From NCBI GenBank assembly GCA_038222915.1, contig JBBRHH010000045.1, positions 1 through 18,338 on the forward strand: a stretch of DNA of 18,338 nt, read 5' to 3'. Below the pieces are notes generated by a model. That model saw only the letters and a program-made list of their open reading frames with translations. It ran no database searches and had not been told where the DNA came from. Source of the DNA: JBBRHH01 sp038222915 (GTDB lineage Bacteria > Planctomycetota > Phycisphaerae > Tepidisphaerales > Tepidisphaeraceae). The position numbers were made by a program, and so were the translations under genes. Below, piece after piece: positions 7,754 to 14,281 of the stretch; the first letter of the stretch is position 1; each line of letters opens with the position of its first letter.

Positions 7754-10015
7754 TCACTCGCCCGCGCACTCCTGCACGAGTCGACGGTATTCCGTGCGCG
7801 CATGTTCGTAGGCGGCCTTCGCATCGTTCATCTCGGCCGCGGCATAAAACCGTTCCTTTTGCGACCAGCACTGGTCAACCCCCTTCAGGCACCACTCCGC
7901 GCTCTTTTTGCTCGCCCGCACCGGCTTGCCGTCGACAATCACAAAAACCGGATTGGTGTGCGAAGACGGAAGAATCCGCATCGCCATCCAACTGCTCTTG
8001 TCGATCTTCACATCAAACGAAACCTCCCGCATCGTTCCATCTGCGACAATTGCCTTGGATCCAACCGATTGCCCATTCACCACCACTTCGACCTTCACAT
8101 CCCGCGTATCTGGTATCCGTGCCTTCTCAAGATTCCAGGAAGAAAGCCCGCGCCGATCGGGAGCGGGCGTCGGCTTCTCAGGCAGAAATGCAGCAACCTG
8201 TGCCGTCGCCTTGACCATGCCTGGCGCAGCCAGCTTCAACTCGCTCTCACCCACACCGACCTTCACCTCTCCGACCGCAAAATCGATCAGGTGGCTTCGC
8301 CCTTCCGACACGTAACATCGGCCGTGGCGAATCCCCTCACACCACGAATCAAAGTCGAGCTTTCCATCCAGCTTCACATAACTGCGGCCCATCCCAACCC
8401 GCTCGCCCGTAATGCACGGGAAATCCGTCTCACCGCTGGCCCGCACCCGATAGCCGACGTTCAATGTGTGATACCACATGTTCAATTCGGACTGTGCGTT
8501 GGTATCGACAGTCGAAATGAAATCGATCGCCGGCACATCCTTCCCATCCGGTCCCGGCACTTGGTGCGTGATGTCCACGATGTATTCATTGGCCCCGATG
8601 CCGTTGTACGGAGGAATGCTGTCACTCGGCAGTTCCGCCCCGCGCACATCCAGCCCATTCCCCGAATGCGCCGGCCCGCAAACCGCCCCCTGCTTCTTCG
8701 CCCACTTCAAGGTATTCAGCCCCAGCGTTGGCCAGTGTTTATCCGAATCGCCACCCGGAAACATCTGATCCTTCAACCGCAACAGCACCAGATGCCCAGA
8801 CTGATGCGACCCGAATCCCGACACTTCAATGTCATAGCGCAGCAGGTACGGATAGCTCGAAACCTTGTCCACACCACCGGTAAAAAACTGCTTCTGATAA
8901 TCAAAGCACGGCCCCCACGTCAGATTGCACCCCACCTTCAAATCCTCCCCCACGCAGTGCCGGATCATGTCCGCCGCCAGCACGCCCTCGGTGGGATTGG
9001 TGTAGTGCGCGCAACCGGCCGCGTGAATGTGATGATCGCCCGACCACCAGCCCATCTTCGACGGATCCACCCAGCGCTTCAACCGCACCGACACCTGCGC
9101 CGGCTCTTTGCCCACGGTCAGCTTCTGTGTCCCAATCAGATACTCCGGCCCGCGCGACGAAGTAATCTCATACTCCCCGTCGGGCAGCAACAGGCTCTCG
9201 CCACTGTGCCGATAGATCTGCGGATGAAAAGCAAAGTCCGGCGCGAGCCGCTTGGCCTGCGATGGATATGTCCTCCCCACCCGATCGCGAATCACCAGCC
9301 CGGCCGTCGTCGCGCTCCCGTCGTCGTCCAGAACCTCCAGCGCCACTTTCGTCGCCGGAGCGGCCACAAAGAGGATCGAAGCCTCGCTGCGAAACCCAAT
9401 GTCCTGCGTCCCCTGCCCAACATTGAACGACAACGTCGCCATCCGTTTTCCCGCATCGCGGCTGTAAAGCTGGATGATCCGATACTCCACTTCCAATCCG
9501 CTCAGCTTCGGCTGCACCGGCCGCCCGCCAAACATCTGAATCTCCAGCCAGCGATCCATCACCGTATCGCGCTTGGCATTGAAGAGCGGCAATGCCTGTG
9601 CACAATCGGCCTTCAATTCCGTCGTCACGCCCGCTTCGTTGTGCACCTTCACCAGAAACTGCCGCCACCCCTGTTCCACCAACTCAGGCGCAGCCGGACC
9701 GGCCGCAACCTTCACCCGAGACTCCGGATTGATGCTCACCATCGCAATGCAAAGCGGATCCAGCGCCTGCTGAATCGCCTCGATAATCTTCGCCTGATCC
9801 CCCTGCTTTACGGCCGCCTCAATCGCCTCCTTCGTTGCATCCGGCGCTGGATTACCGAGAAACTCCATCGCCTCCATCACCTGCTTCGCCTGAGCCGTCA
9901 GCGGCTGGGCCGATACCTTCTGAACGATGGGAGGGGTATTGTCGGCCGCCGTTGCAATCGTCTGCAGGAGCATCAAGAGGCTGACACAGAACGGCGCAGC
10001 GCGGAGACGTGGCAT
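7754..10015 (-). CDS. Secreted CehA/McbA-family PHP-type metallohydrolase
   Basis: A protein of 753 residues. The start at 10015 is chosen because AAGGAG lies four bases upstream, a perfect TATAAT (10045-10040) lies just beyond, and the N-terminus becomes a normal signal peptide (MPRLRAAPFCVSLLMLLQ, cleavage near TATA-ADN). The 33-codon upstream extension would run through the promoter. After a helical N-terminal part and a beta-rich region resembling carboxypeptidase-regulatory domains comes the PHP-like metal site: GDHHIH (D327, H328, H329, H331), GPAHSGN (H450) and the later SGETDFPC. These are hallmarks of CehA/McbA proteins, named after carbaryl hydrolases; most planctomycete members have unknown substrates. 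Periplasmic hydrolysis of a phosphate, amide or carbamate-type bond is inferred. It is transcribed divergently from the prenyltransferase-like gene. Confidence 0.85.
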   Translation of the reverse strand: MPRLRAAPFCVSLLMLLQTIATAADNTPPIVQKVSAQPLTAQAKQVMEAMEFLGNPAPDATKEAIEAAVKQGDQAKIIEAIQQALDPLCIAMVSINPESRVKVAAGPAAPELVEQGWRQFLVKVHNEAGVTTELKADCAQALPLFNAKRDTVMDRWLEIQMFGGRPVQPKLSGLEVEYRIIQLYSRDAGKRMATLSFNVGQGTQDIGFRSEASILFVAAPATKVALEVLDDDGSATTAGLVIRDRVGRTYPSQAKRLAPDFAFHPQIYRHSGESLLLPDGEYEITSSRGPEYLIGTQKLTVGKEPAQVSVRLKRWVDPSKMGWWSGDHHIHAAGCAHYTNPTEGVLAADMIRHCVGEDLKVGCNLTWGPCFDYQKQFFTGGVDKVSSYPYLLRYDIEVSGFGSHQSGHLVLLRLKDQMFPGGDSDKHWPTLGLNTLKWAKKQGAVCGPAHSGNGLDVRGAELPSDSIPPYNGIGANEYIVDITHQVPGPDGKDVPAIDFISTVDTNAQSELNMWYHTLNVGYRVRASGETDFPCITGERVGMGRSYVKLDGKLDFDSWCEGIRHGRCYVSEGRSHLIDFAVGEVKVGVGESELKLAAPGMVKATAQVAAFLPEKPTPAPDRRGLSSWNLEKARIPDTRDVKVEVVVNGQSVGSKAIVADGTMREVSFDVKIDKSSWMAMRILPSSHTNPVFVIVDGKPVRASKKSAEWCLKGVDQCWSQKERFYAAAEMNDAKAAYEHARTEYRRLVQECAGE

Positions 10016-10039
10016 TGCACTCCTTGGTTGGTGGGGCGA

Positions 10040-10045
10040 ATTATA
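10040..10045 (-). promoter_or_regulatory. Consensus -10 box (TATAAT) for the PHP metallohydrolase gene
   Basis: Read on the minus strand this is TATAAT, a perfect -10 match, 24 bases before the chosen ATG at 10015 and followed by an AAGGAG ribosome binding site. The upstream -35 is weak (TTGCGG with a 15-base spacer). It lies inside the longer open frame and therefore argues for the internal start. Confidence 0.5.
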
Positions 10046-10089
10046 CGCGGCATTGACGATCCGCAAGGGAGGCCAGATGCCTGATCGGG

Positions 10090-10095
10090 TATATT
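10090..10095 (+). promoter_or_regulatory. Candidate -10 box (TATATT) for the prenyltransferase-like gene
   Basis: TATATT ends eight bases before the ATG at 10104. No -35 is recognisable at 16-18 bases. If used, the transcript would be leaderless or nearly so. Confidence 0.3.
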
Positions 10096-10103
10096 CACCA
10101 CCT

Positions 10104-11135
10104 ATGAACTTCAACGTTTCCCGGCGTCAAGTTCTCCAAACCGCGGCCGCAATGCTGCTGGCCGGACGAGTGACGCTGGCAGCGGCCGACGACCGTCTCA
10201 GCGCCGATACTTTTGAATTCATCCAACGATGCGCCCGCGACGATGGCGGCTACGCCCCTTCGCCTGATCCGGCGTACAAAGGTAACTCTGATACCGGTCT
10301 CAGCGATCTCGCCGCCGTCACCTACGCTGCGACGCTTGCCAAAACCATGGGCTGGAAACTTCCCCACGTCGAAAAGTCGATCGACTTTATCCACCGCCAT
10401 CAGAAGAAAGACGGCTCATTCGCCAATCAAGGCGGCACAATGGACCCGGCCGACAATCTCGCGATTCTCTACAACACCACGCAAGCCGTTGTAGCCCTGC
10501 GCGCCCTTGGCGAGAAGCCAAAGATCGATCCGTCACCAATCATGTCTCGCTTCTTCGAGAAGGAGGCCTACAAGAATCTTCCGTGGTACACCACGAGTTT
10601 CTTTCCGCTTTTTTACGCGGTGATCGATAAGCCGTTCCCAAAAGAGTACGACACGGTGCTTCGCGAACTGCAGACAAAGAGCCAGGCCGAAGATGGCTAT
10701 CTCGGCGACCACGTCGCCGCGACGTTTCACATGGTCCATTACTTTCGTCTCGTCGGTGAGCCGACGCCGCACGCCGACAAAATGCTCCAGCGTCTCCTCA
10801 AGCAGCAGAAGCCAGATGGCGGCTTCGACATCAGGGAACCCGATTGGGATGTCCACGCCTGTTTCGATGCAACCTTCATGCTCCGTCAACTTGGCGGCGA
10901 CGCCGAGCCTGTGAAGAAAGCCATCGCCAAAGCCGCCGATTGGGCCATGTCCTGCCGCAACTCCGACGGCGGATTCGGCCACTTCCCCAAATGGCACAGT
11001 GACATGGATGCGGTCTATTTCCAGTTCGGCACGCTGATCCAGGCCGGGAGAATCGCCGATGCCAAAACCGACCTCCCCGACGCACAAACACTAAGCTGGG
11101 GCCACGCAATCAAACCACCAACCCAGAAGCCGTGA
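10104..11135 (+). CDS. Tat-exported prenyltransferase/terpene-cyclase-fold protein
   Basis: A protein of 343 residues. It begins with a twin-arginine signal (MNFNVSRRQVLQTAAAMLLAG, SRRQVLQ motif), so it is probably exported folded. The body consists of paired-helix repeats with Q/C-xx-DGxF signatures: HQKKDGSF, KQQKPDGGF and CRNSDGGFGHF. This is the alpha/alpha-barrel repeat of protein prenyltransferase beta subunits and squalene/terpene cyclases. A segment WDVHACFDATFMLRQLGG aligns by eye with the zinc-binding Asp-x-Cys region of prenyltransferases. The later region where a His ligand is expected reads DAVYFQFGTL, with no His. Catalysis is therefore doubtful and a binding role is possible. 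An upstream ATG at 10077 has a better ribosome binding site (GGGAGG), but its first nine codons have third-base usage unlike the gene. Confidence 0.8.
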   Translation: MNFNVSRRQVLQTAAAMLLAGRVTLAAADDRLSADTFEFIQRCARDDGGYAPSPDPAYKGNSDTGLSDLAAVTYAATLAKTMGWKLPHVEKSIDFIHRHQKKDGSFANQGGTMDPADNLAILYNTTQAVVALRALGEKPKIDPSPIMSRFFEKEAYKNLPWYTTSFFPLFYAVIDKPFPKEYDTVLRELQTKSQAEDGYLGDHVAATFHMVHYFRLVGEPTPHADKMLQRLLKQQKPDGGFDIREPDWDVHACFDATFMLRQLGGDAEPVKKAIAKAADWAMSCRNSDGGFGHFPKWHSDMDAVYFQFGTLIQAGRIADAKTDLPDAQTLSWGHAIKPPTQKP

Positions 11136-11146
11136 AAGGTCTGCTC

Positions 11147-11174
11147 TTGCATGCGAATTCACCGTTGCTAGACT
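11147..11174 (+). promoter_or_regulatory. Candidate extended -10 promoter for the first Gfo/Idh/MocA gene
   Basis: TTGCAT (11147-11152), a 16-base spacer and TAGACT (11169-11174), preceded by the extended -10 dinucleotide TG one base upstream. A start of transcription near 11181 would leave a leader of about 34 bases carrying GGGAG before the ATG at 11215. Confidence 0.35.
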
Positions 11175-11214
11175 CCAACCCCTGTCCAGAAATTTCAGTT
11201 TTGGGAGAACCGCC

Positions 11215-12408
11215 ATGTCCAAGCCAGTGAGCAATGTCTGCCTGATCGGCCACAAATTCATGGGCCGCACCCACAGCAACGCCTACCTCAAAGTCGATAA
11301 GTTCTTCGACCTCCCCGTCCAGCCAGTTATGCACACGGTGTGCGGCCGGAATCAGGAGGAGCTGAGCGCCTTCGCAAGCCGCTGGGGTTGGAAAAACGCT
11401 TCCGGCGACTACAAGACTGCCGTCCAAAATCCGGACATTCATTTAGTCGACGTCACCTCGGCCAACAACGGCCACGCGGAAATGTCCATCGCCGCACTCG
11501 AGGCAGGCAAGCACGTCGCCTGCGAAAAGCCGCTGGCCGGAACACTCGCCGACGCCCGCCAGATGCGCGACGCCGCCCGCAAAGCCAAGAGCTCCAAAAC
11601 ATTCGTCTGGTACGTCTACCGTCGCACGCCCGCCGTGGCTCTCGCCTACCAGCTCGCCAAGGCCGGCAAGCTAGGCCGGATCTATCACATCCGCGCCTAC
11701 TACCTCCAGGACTGGGCCAAGCCCGACGTCCCCCTCATCTGGCGCTTCTCCAAGGCCGTCTCGGGCTCCGGCTCCAACGGTGATCTCGGCGCACACATTA
11801 TCGACATGGCCCGCTTCATCACCGGCGATGAGATCAGCGAAGTGATCGGCAGCGTTCAGGAAACCTTCGTCAAAGAGCGCACCATCCCGGCCGAAGGTTC
11901 CAAAGGCGGCATCGCCGGCGGCGCAAAGGCTGACGAAGGCAAAAAAGGAAAAGTCGACATTGACGACGCCACGGTCTTCCTCGCACGCTTCAACAGCGGC
12001 GCCATCGCCACCTTCGAAGCCACCCGCTTCGCCACCGGCAATCAGAACAAGAACGGCCTCGAGATCAACGGCGAAAAAGGCAGCATCATGTTCGACTTCG
12101 AGGACATGAACCACCTCTCCTACTACGACGCCACGGCCGACCGGAAAGTACAAGGCTGGACCAAAATCATGGCCACCAGCGGCGGCAACCACCCCTACGC
12201 GGCCAACTGGTGGCCCGACGCGCACATCATCGGCTACGAGCACACCTTCATCAACGAAGCTGCCGACATCTTCAACATGCTCGGCGGCCAACCCCCAGTA
12301 GTCCCAATGCCAGACTTCGAAGACGCCTACAAAACCCAGCAGGTCCTGGAGGCCGCAACAATAAGCGCCGAGCAGCGCCGGCCGGTAAAGGTGAGTGAGA
12401 TTTCGTAA
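11215..12408 (+). CDS. Gfo/Idh/MocA-family oxidoreductase (first)
   Basis: A protein of 397 residues, the usual family length. GGGAG lies seven bases upstream of the ATG. The N-terminal Rossmann fold has an unusual dinucleotide loop (LIGHKFMGRTH rather than GxGxxG). CEKPLAG at 103-109 carries the family Lys105. GDLGAHIIDMARF supplies Asp190 and His194, the expected catalytic pair. A Gly/Lys-rich insert (GGIAGGAKADEGKKGK, near 232-247) precedes the sheet continuation. It should be a cytoplasmic NAD(P)-linked oxidoreductase acting on a sugar, inositol or related polyol. Exact specificity cannot be read; GHKFMGRTHSNAY is typical of the myo-inositol/sugar dehydrogenase-like members common in planctomycetes. 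It is downstream of and parallel to the prenyltransferase-like gene (79-base gap) and has its own likely promoter. Confidence 0.9.
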   Translation: MSKPVSNVCLIGHKFMGRTHSNAYLKVDKFFDLPVQPVMHTVCGRNQEELSAFASRWGWKNASGDYKTAVQNPDIHLVDVTSANNGHAEMSIAALEAGKHVACEKPLAGTLADARQMRDAARKAKSSKTFVWYVYRRTPAVALAYQLAKAGKLGRIYHIRAYYLQDWAKPDVPLIWRFSKAVSGSGSNGDLGAHIIDMARFITGDEISEVIGSVQETFVKERTIPAEGSKGGIAGGAKADEGKKGKVDIDDATVFLARFNSGAIATFEATRFATGNQNKNGLEINGEKGSIMFDFEDMNHLSYYDATADRKVQGWTKIMATSGGNHPYAANWWPDAHIIGYEHTFINEAADIFNMLGGQPPVVPMPDFEDAYKTQQVLEAATISAEQRRPVKVSEIS

Positions 12409-12436
12409 GTCGCGCGAGGTCGCGCCATCAACGGCT

Positions 12437-12682
12437 CTACAGATCAGATGACTTTTCGGCTTTAAGACGCTGTCGAATCTGCCGGAAGGCTTCTTCGGCC
12501 GGGATGGCTTGCGTGCGGCCCGCATCGTAATCGTCAATGCGCCGTTGGATTTCCTCCAACCACTCGGGGCTCACGTCGTCCTTGTCATGCAAACGCGCGA
12601 CTAGCTCGTCGAGCAATTGCCGTCGAAGTGCGGCAGGCAGATTGATGGCTTGAAACATGACCTGCTCGTGTTCCAGTTCCAT
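12437..12682 (-). CDS. Addiction-module antitoxin-like protein (orphan)
   Basis: A protein of 81 residues. The pattern LPAALRRQLLDELVARL, then VSPEWLEEIQRRIDDYDAG and IPAEEAFRQIRQRL, matches the small helical 'putative addiction module component' family (TIGR02574, Unstab_antitox). Members are normally paired with a RelE/ParE-type toxin encoded immediately downstream. Here the stop codon lies 28 bases from the end of the convergent oxidoreductase gene, so no toxin can follow. It starts 19 bases after the second Gfo/Idh/MocA gene and is probably on its transcript. The ribosome binding site is weak (GGTG); ATG codon 9 is an alternative start. It may be a remnant or a solitary regulator. Confidence 0.75.
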   Translation of the reverse strand: MELEHEQVMFQAINLPAALRRQLLDELVARLHDKDDVSPEWLEEIQRRIDDYDAGRTQAIPAEEAFRQIRQRLKAEKSSDL

Positions 12683-12701
12683 TTCTTCACCACGCTTTCA
12701 A

Positions 12702-13817
12702 TTAATCAATCTTGACTTCCTTACCGCCCGCATCCGCGGAACGGTAGACGCCGTCGAGAATCTTTTGCACTGCGAGGCCGGCTTCGCCTGGGGCTCGCAG
12801 CGGGGTGTTGTGGAGGCAGCCGTCTACGAAGTTGCGGAGTTTGAAGTTGAAGAGGGTGTTGAAGTCGACGTCCTTTGAGAGCCAGCCTGGGACTTCGTTG
12901 ACCATGGTGCCGGCGCGGTCGGTGTAGATTTGCGGGGGCTCGAAGTTGCCGCCGCCTTTTTCGCCCATGAAGGAGAAGTTCCACATGTCCTTTTCGATGT
13001 GGGCCGCGAAAGAGGCCTCGATCTGGAGGAGGGCGCCGTTGTCGAAGCGGATCTGGCCAATGGCGAGGTCTTCCACGGTATAGGTTTTGTAATCCCAGTT
13101 TGGCCACTGGCTGACGACCTTGCTGGGCTTGTCGCCCATGTAGGTCCAGGTTTTGCCGACGGCCGCGACGGGGTTGGGTGAGCCCATAAAGTAGTGGGCC
13201 ATTTCGATGACGTGGACACCGATGTCGATCATCGGGCCGCCGCCCTGGAGTTCTTTCTGGCCGAAAACGCCCCAGTTGGGGATGCCGCGGCGGCGAAGCG
13301 CCTGGCACTTGACGAACATGATGTTGCCGAAGGTCCCTTCGTCGCGGGCGCGGACCAGGAACTCAGTGTTGGGGTGGTAGCGGAACTGAAAGCCGGCGAC
13401 GAGCTTTTTGCCTGCCTTCTTGGCTGCATCGATCATCTTCTGGCATTCTTTGGGATTCATCGCCATCGGCTTTTCGGTGATGACGTGGCAGCCGGCGTTG
13501 GACGCGTCGATGGCTGGCTGGGAGTGAATGCCGTTGGGCGTGCAGATAGAGACGGCGTCGGGCTTAACCGTCTTGAGCATCGACTTCCAGTCTTTAAACG
13601 TCTCTTTGACGCCCCACTTCTCCTGCATGACCGTCAGGCGATCCGGGTCGATGTCGACGCCGGCGACCACTTCCACGTCGGGGAACTTCTGGAACGCGGC
13701 CAGGTGAACCTGGGCGATTCCGCCGCAGCCAATGAAGGCTACACGCAGCTTCTTGCCGGCGTATTCCTGCTTCTTTTCCATCGCGAGCGAATCAGTGGAA
13801 ACGGTCTTCTCGGCCAT
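12702..13817 (-). CDS. Gfo/Idh/MocA-family oxidoreductase (second)
   Basis: A protein of 371 residues with AAGGA six bases before the ATG. About 22 leading residues precede the Rossmann strand. The NAD(P)-binding loop is canonical (GCGGIA, 30-35). TEKPMAM carries Lys116, and GGGPMIDIGVHVIEMAHYF gives Asp198 and His202, the probable catalytic residues. The C-terminal sheet domain includes the typical FDNGALLQIEASFAAHIE strand pair. It should be a cytoplasmic NAD(P)-dependent sugar-type dehydrogenase of unknown substrate. It differs clearly from the neighbour at 11215-12408 in nucleotide loop, length and C-terminal part, so they are not a recent duplication. It diverges from the Rieske gene and is followed by the antitoxin-like gene 19 bases later. 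Confidence 0.92.
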   Translation of the reverse strand: MAEKTVSTDSLAMEKKQEYAGKKLRVAFIGCGGIAQVHLAAFQKFPDVEVVAGVDIDPDRLTVMQEKWGVKETFKDWKSMLKTVKPDAVSICTPNGIHSQPAIDASNAGCHVITEKPMAMNPKECQKMIDAAKKAGKKLVAGFQFRYHPNTEFLVRARDEGTFGNIMFVKCQALRRRGIPNWGVFGQKELQGGGPMIDIGVHVIEMAHYFMGSPNPVAAVGKTWTYMGDKPSKVVSQWPNWDYKTYTVEDLAIGQIRFDNGALLQIEASFAAHIEKDMWNFSFMGEKGGGNFEPPQIYTDRAGTMVNEVPGWLSKDVDFNTLFNFKLRNFVDGCLHNTPLRAPGEAGLAVQKILDGVYRSADAGGKEVKID

Positions 13818-13910
13818 GGGAATCCTTCATTTGAAATGACGAAGCGAGTGAATGAGAGCGGCGGTAGTTTGCAAGCAAGGCCACCCAAATGCAACTGCGA
13901 AAGCGGCGTA

Positions 13911-13941
13911 CCGGAATCGTGCGTAGTTCATATAATTCCGG
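13911..13941. promoter_or_regulatory. Inverted repeat enclosing a -10 box upstream of the Rieske gene
   Basis: CCGGAAT (13911-13917) and ATTCCGG (13935-13941) are perfect inverted arms 17 bases apart. A perfect -10 hexamer, TATAAT (13931-13936, + strand), sits at the right arm and overlaps it by two bases. It ends 12 bases before the ATG at 13949. No convincing -35 was found. A repressor site covering the promoter is a natural reading but is inferred. Confidence 0.45.
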
Positions 13942-13948
13942 CTTAACC

Positions 13949-14281
13949 ATGGCATGGACTTCGTTGTGTGAATTGAACGAACTGGAAGAGGGCCTCGGCA
14001 AGTATGTCGAGGTGGAAGGTTTCCAACTGGTGATTTATCTGCATGGTGGGCGGGTGTATGCGATGGACAATCATTGCCCGCATGCGGGTGGGAGCATGGC
14101 CGGCGGGCATATCGTGGAGGGGTGCGCGATCTGTCCCTGGCATGGGTGGGCGTTTCGGCTCGACAATGGGGAACTGCGGGAATACGCGGCGGTGACGATT
14201 CCGGTTTACGAAACGCGTTTGTTGGACAGCGAAGGGTATTCGACCATCGTGCAGGCTGATTTGCCGGATGGCGCGGTATGA
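13949..14281 (+). CDS. Rieske [2Fe-2S] ferredoxin-like protein
   Basis: A protein of 110 residues from the ATG at 13949. The cluster-binding motif is complete: NHCPHAGG and, 16 residues further on, CPWHGWAF, giving two Cys and two His ligands in the CxH...CxxH arrangement. The length and form resemble NirD-type or ferredoxin-type Rieske proteins that act as soluble electron carriers or as the small subunit of a reductase. No oxygenase or nitrite reductase partner is nearby. An upstream ATG (13889) would add 20 residues reading through the TATAAT box, so it was rejected. The CHAD gene begins inside its stop codon (ATGA), so the two are translationally coupled. Confidence 0.9.
   Translation: MAWTSLCELNELEEGLGKYVEVEGFQLVIYLHGGRVYAMDNHCPHAGGSMAGGHIVEGCAICPWHGWAFRLDNGELREYAAVTIPVYETRLLDSEGYSTIVQADLPDGAV

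Noticed and set aside
7718..10084. A 788-codon plus-strand open frame covering almost the entire PHP metallohydrolase gene
   Set aside because: Its product is Arg/Pro/His-rich with no domain signature, while the minus strand encodes a signal peptide, GDHHIH and other family motifs. It is a by-product of GC-rich codon bias.
10077..10103. Nine-residue N-terminal extension of the prenyltransferase-like protein starting at 10077
   Set aside because: It has a good GGGAGG site, but its codons end mostly in A or T, unlike the gene, and it pushes the Tat motif inward. It remains a genuine alternative.
12409..12700. Replication origin proper at the skew switch
   Set aside because: No DnaA boxes, no long AT-rich unwinding region, and no dnaA, dnaN, gyrB or par genes in the window; a rearrangement explains the switch equally well.
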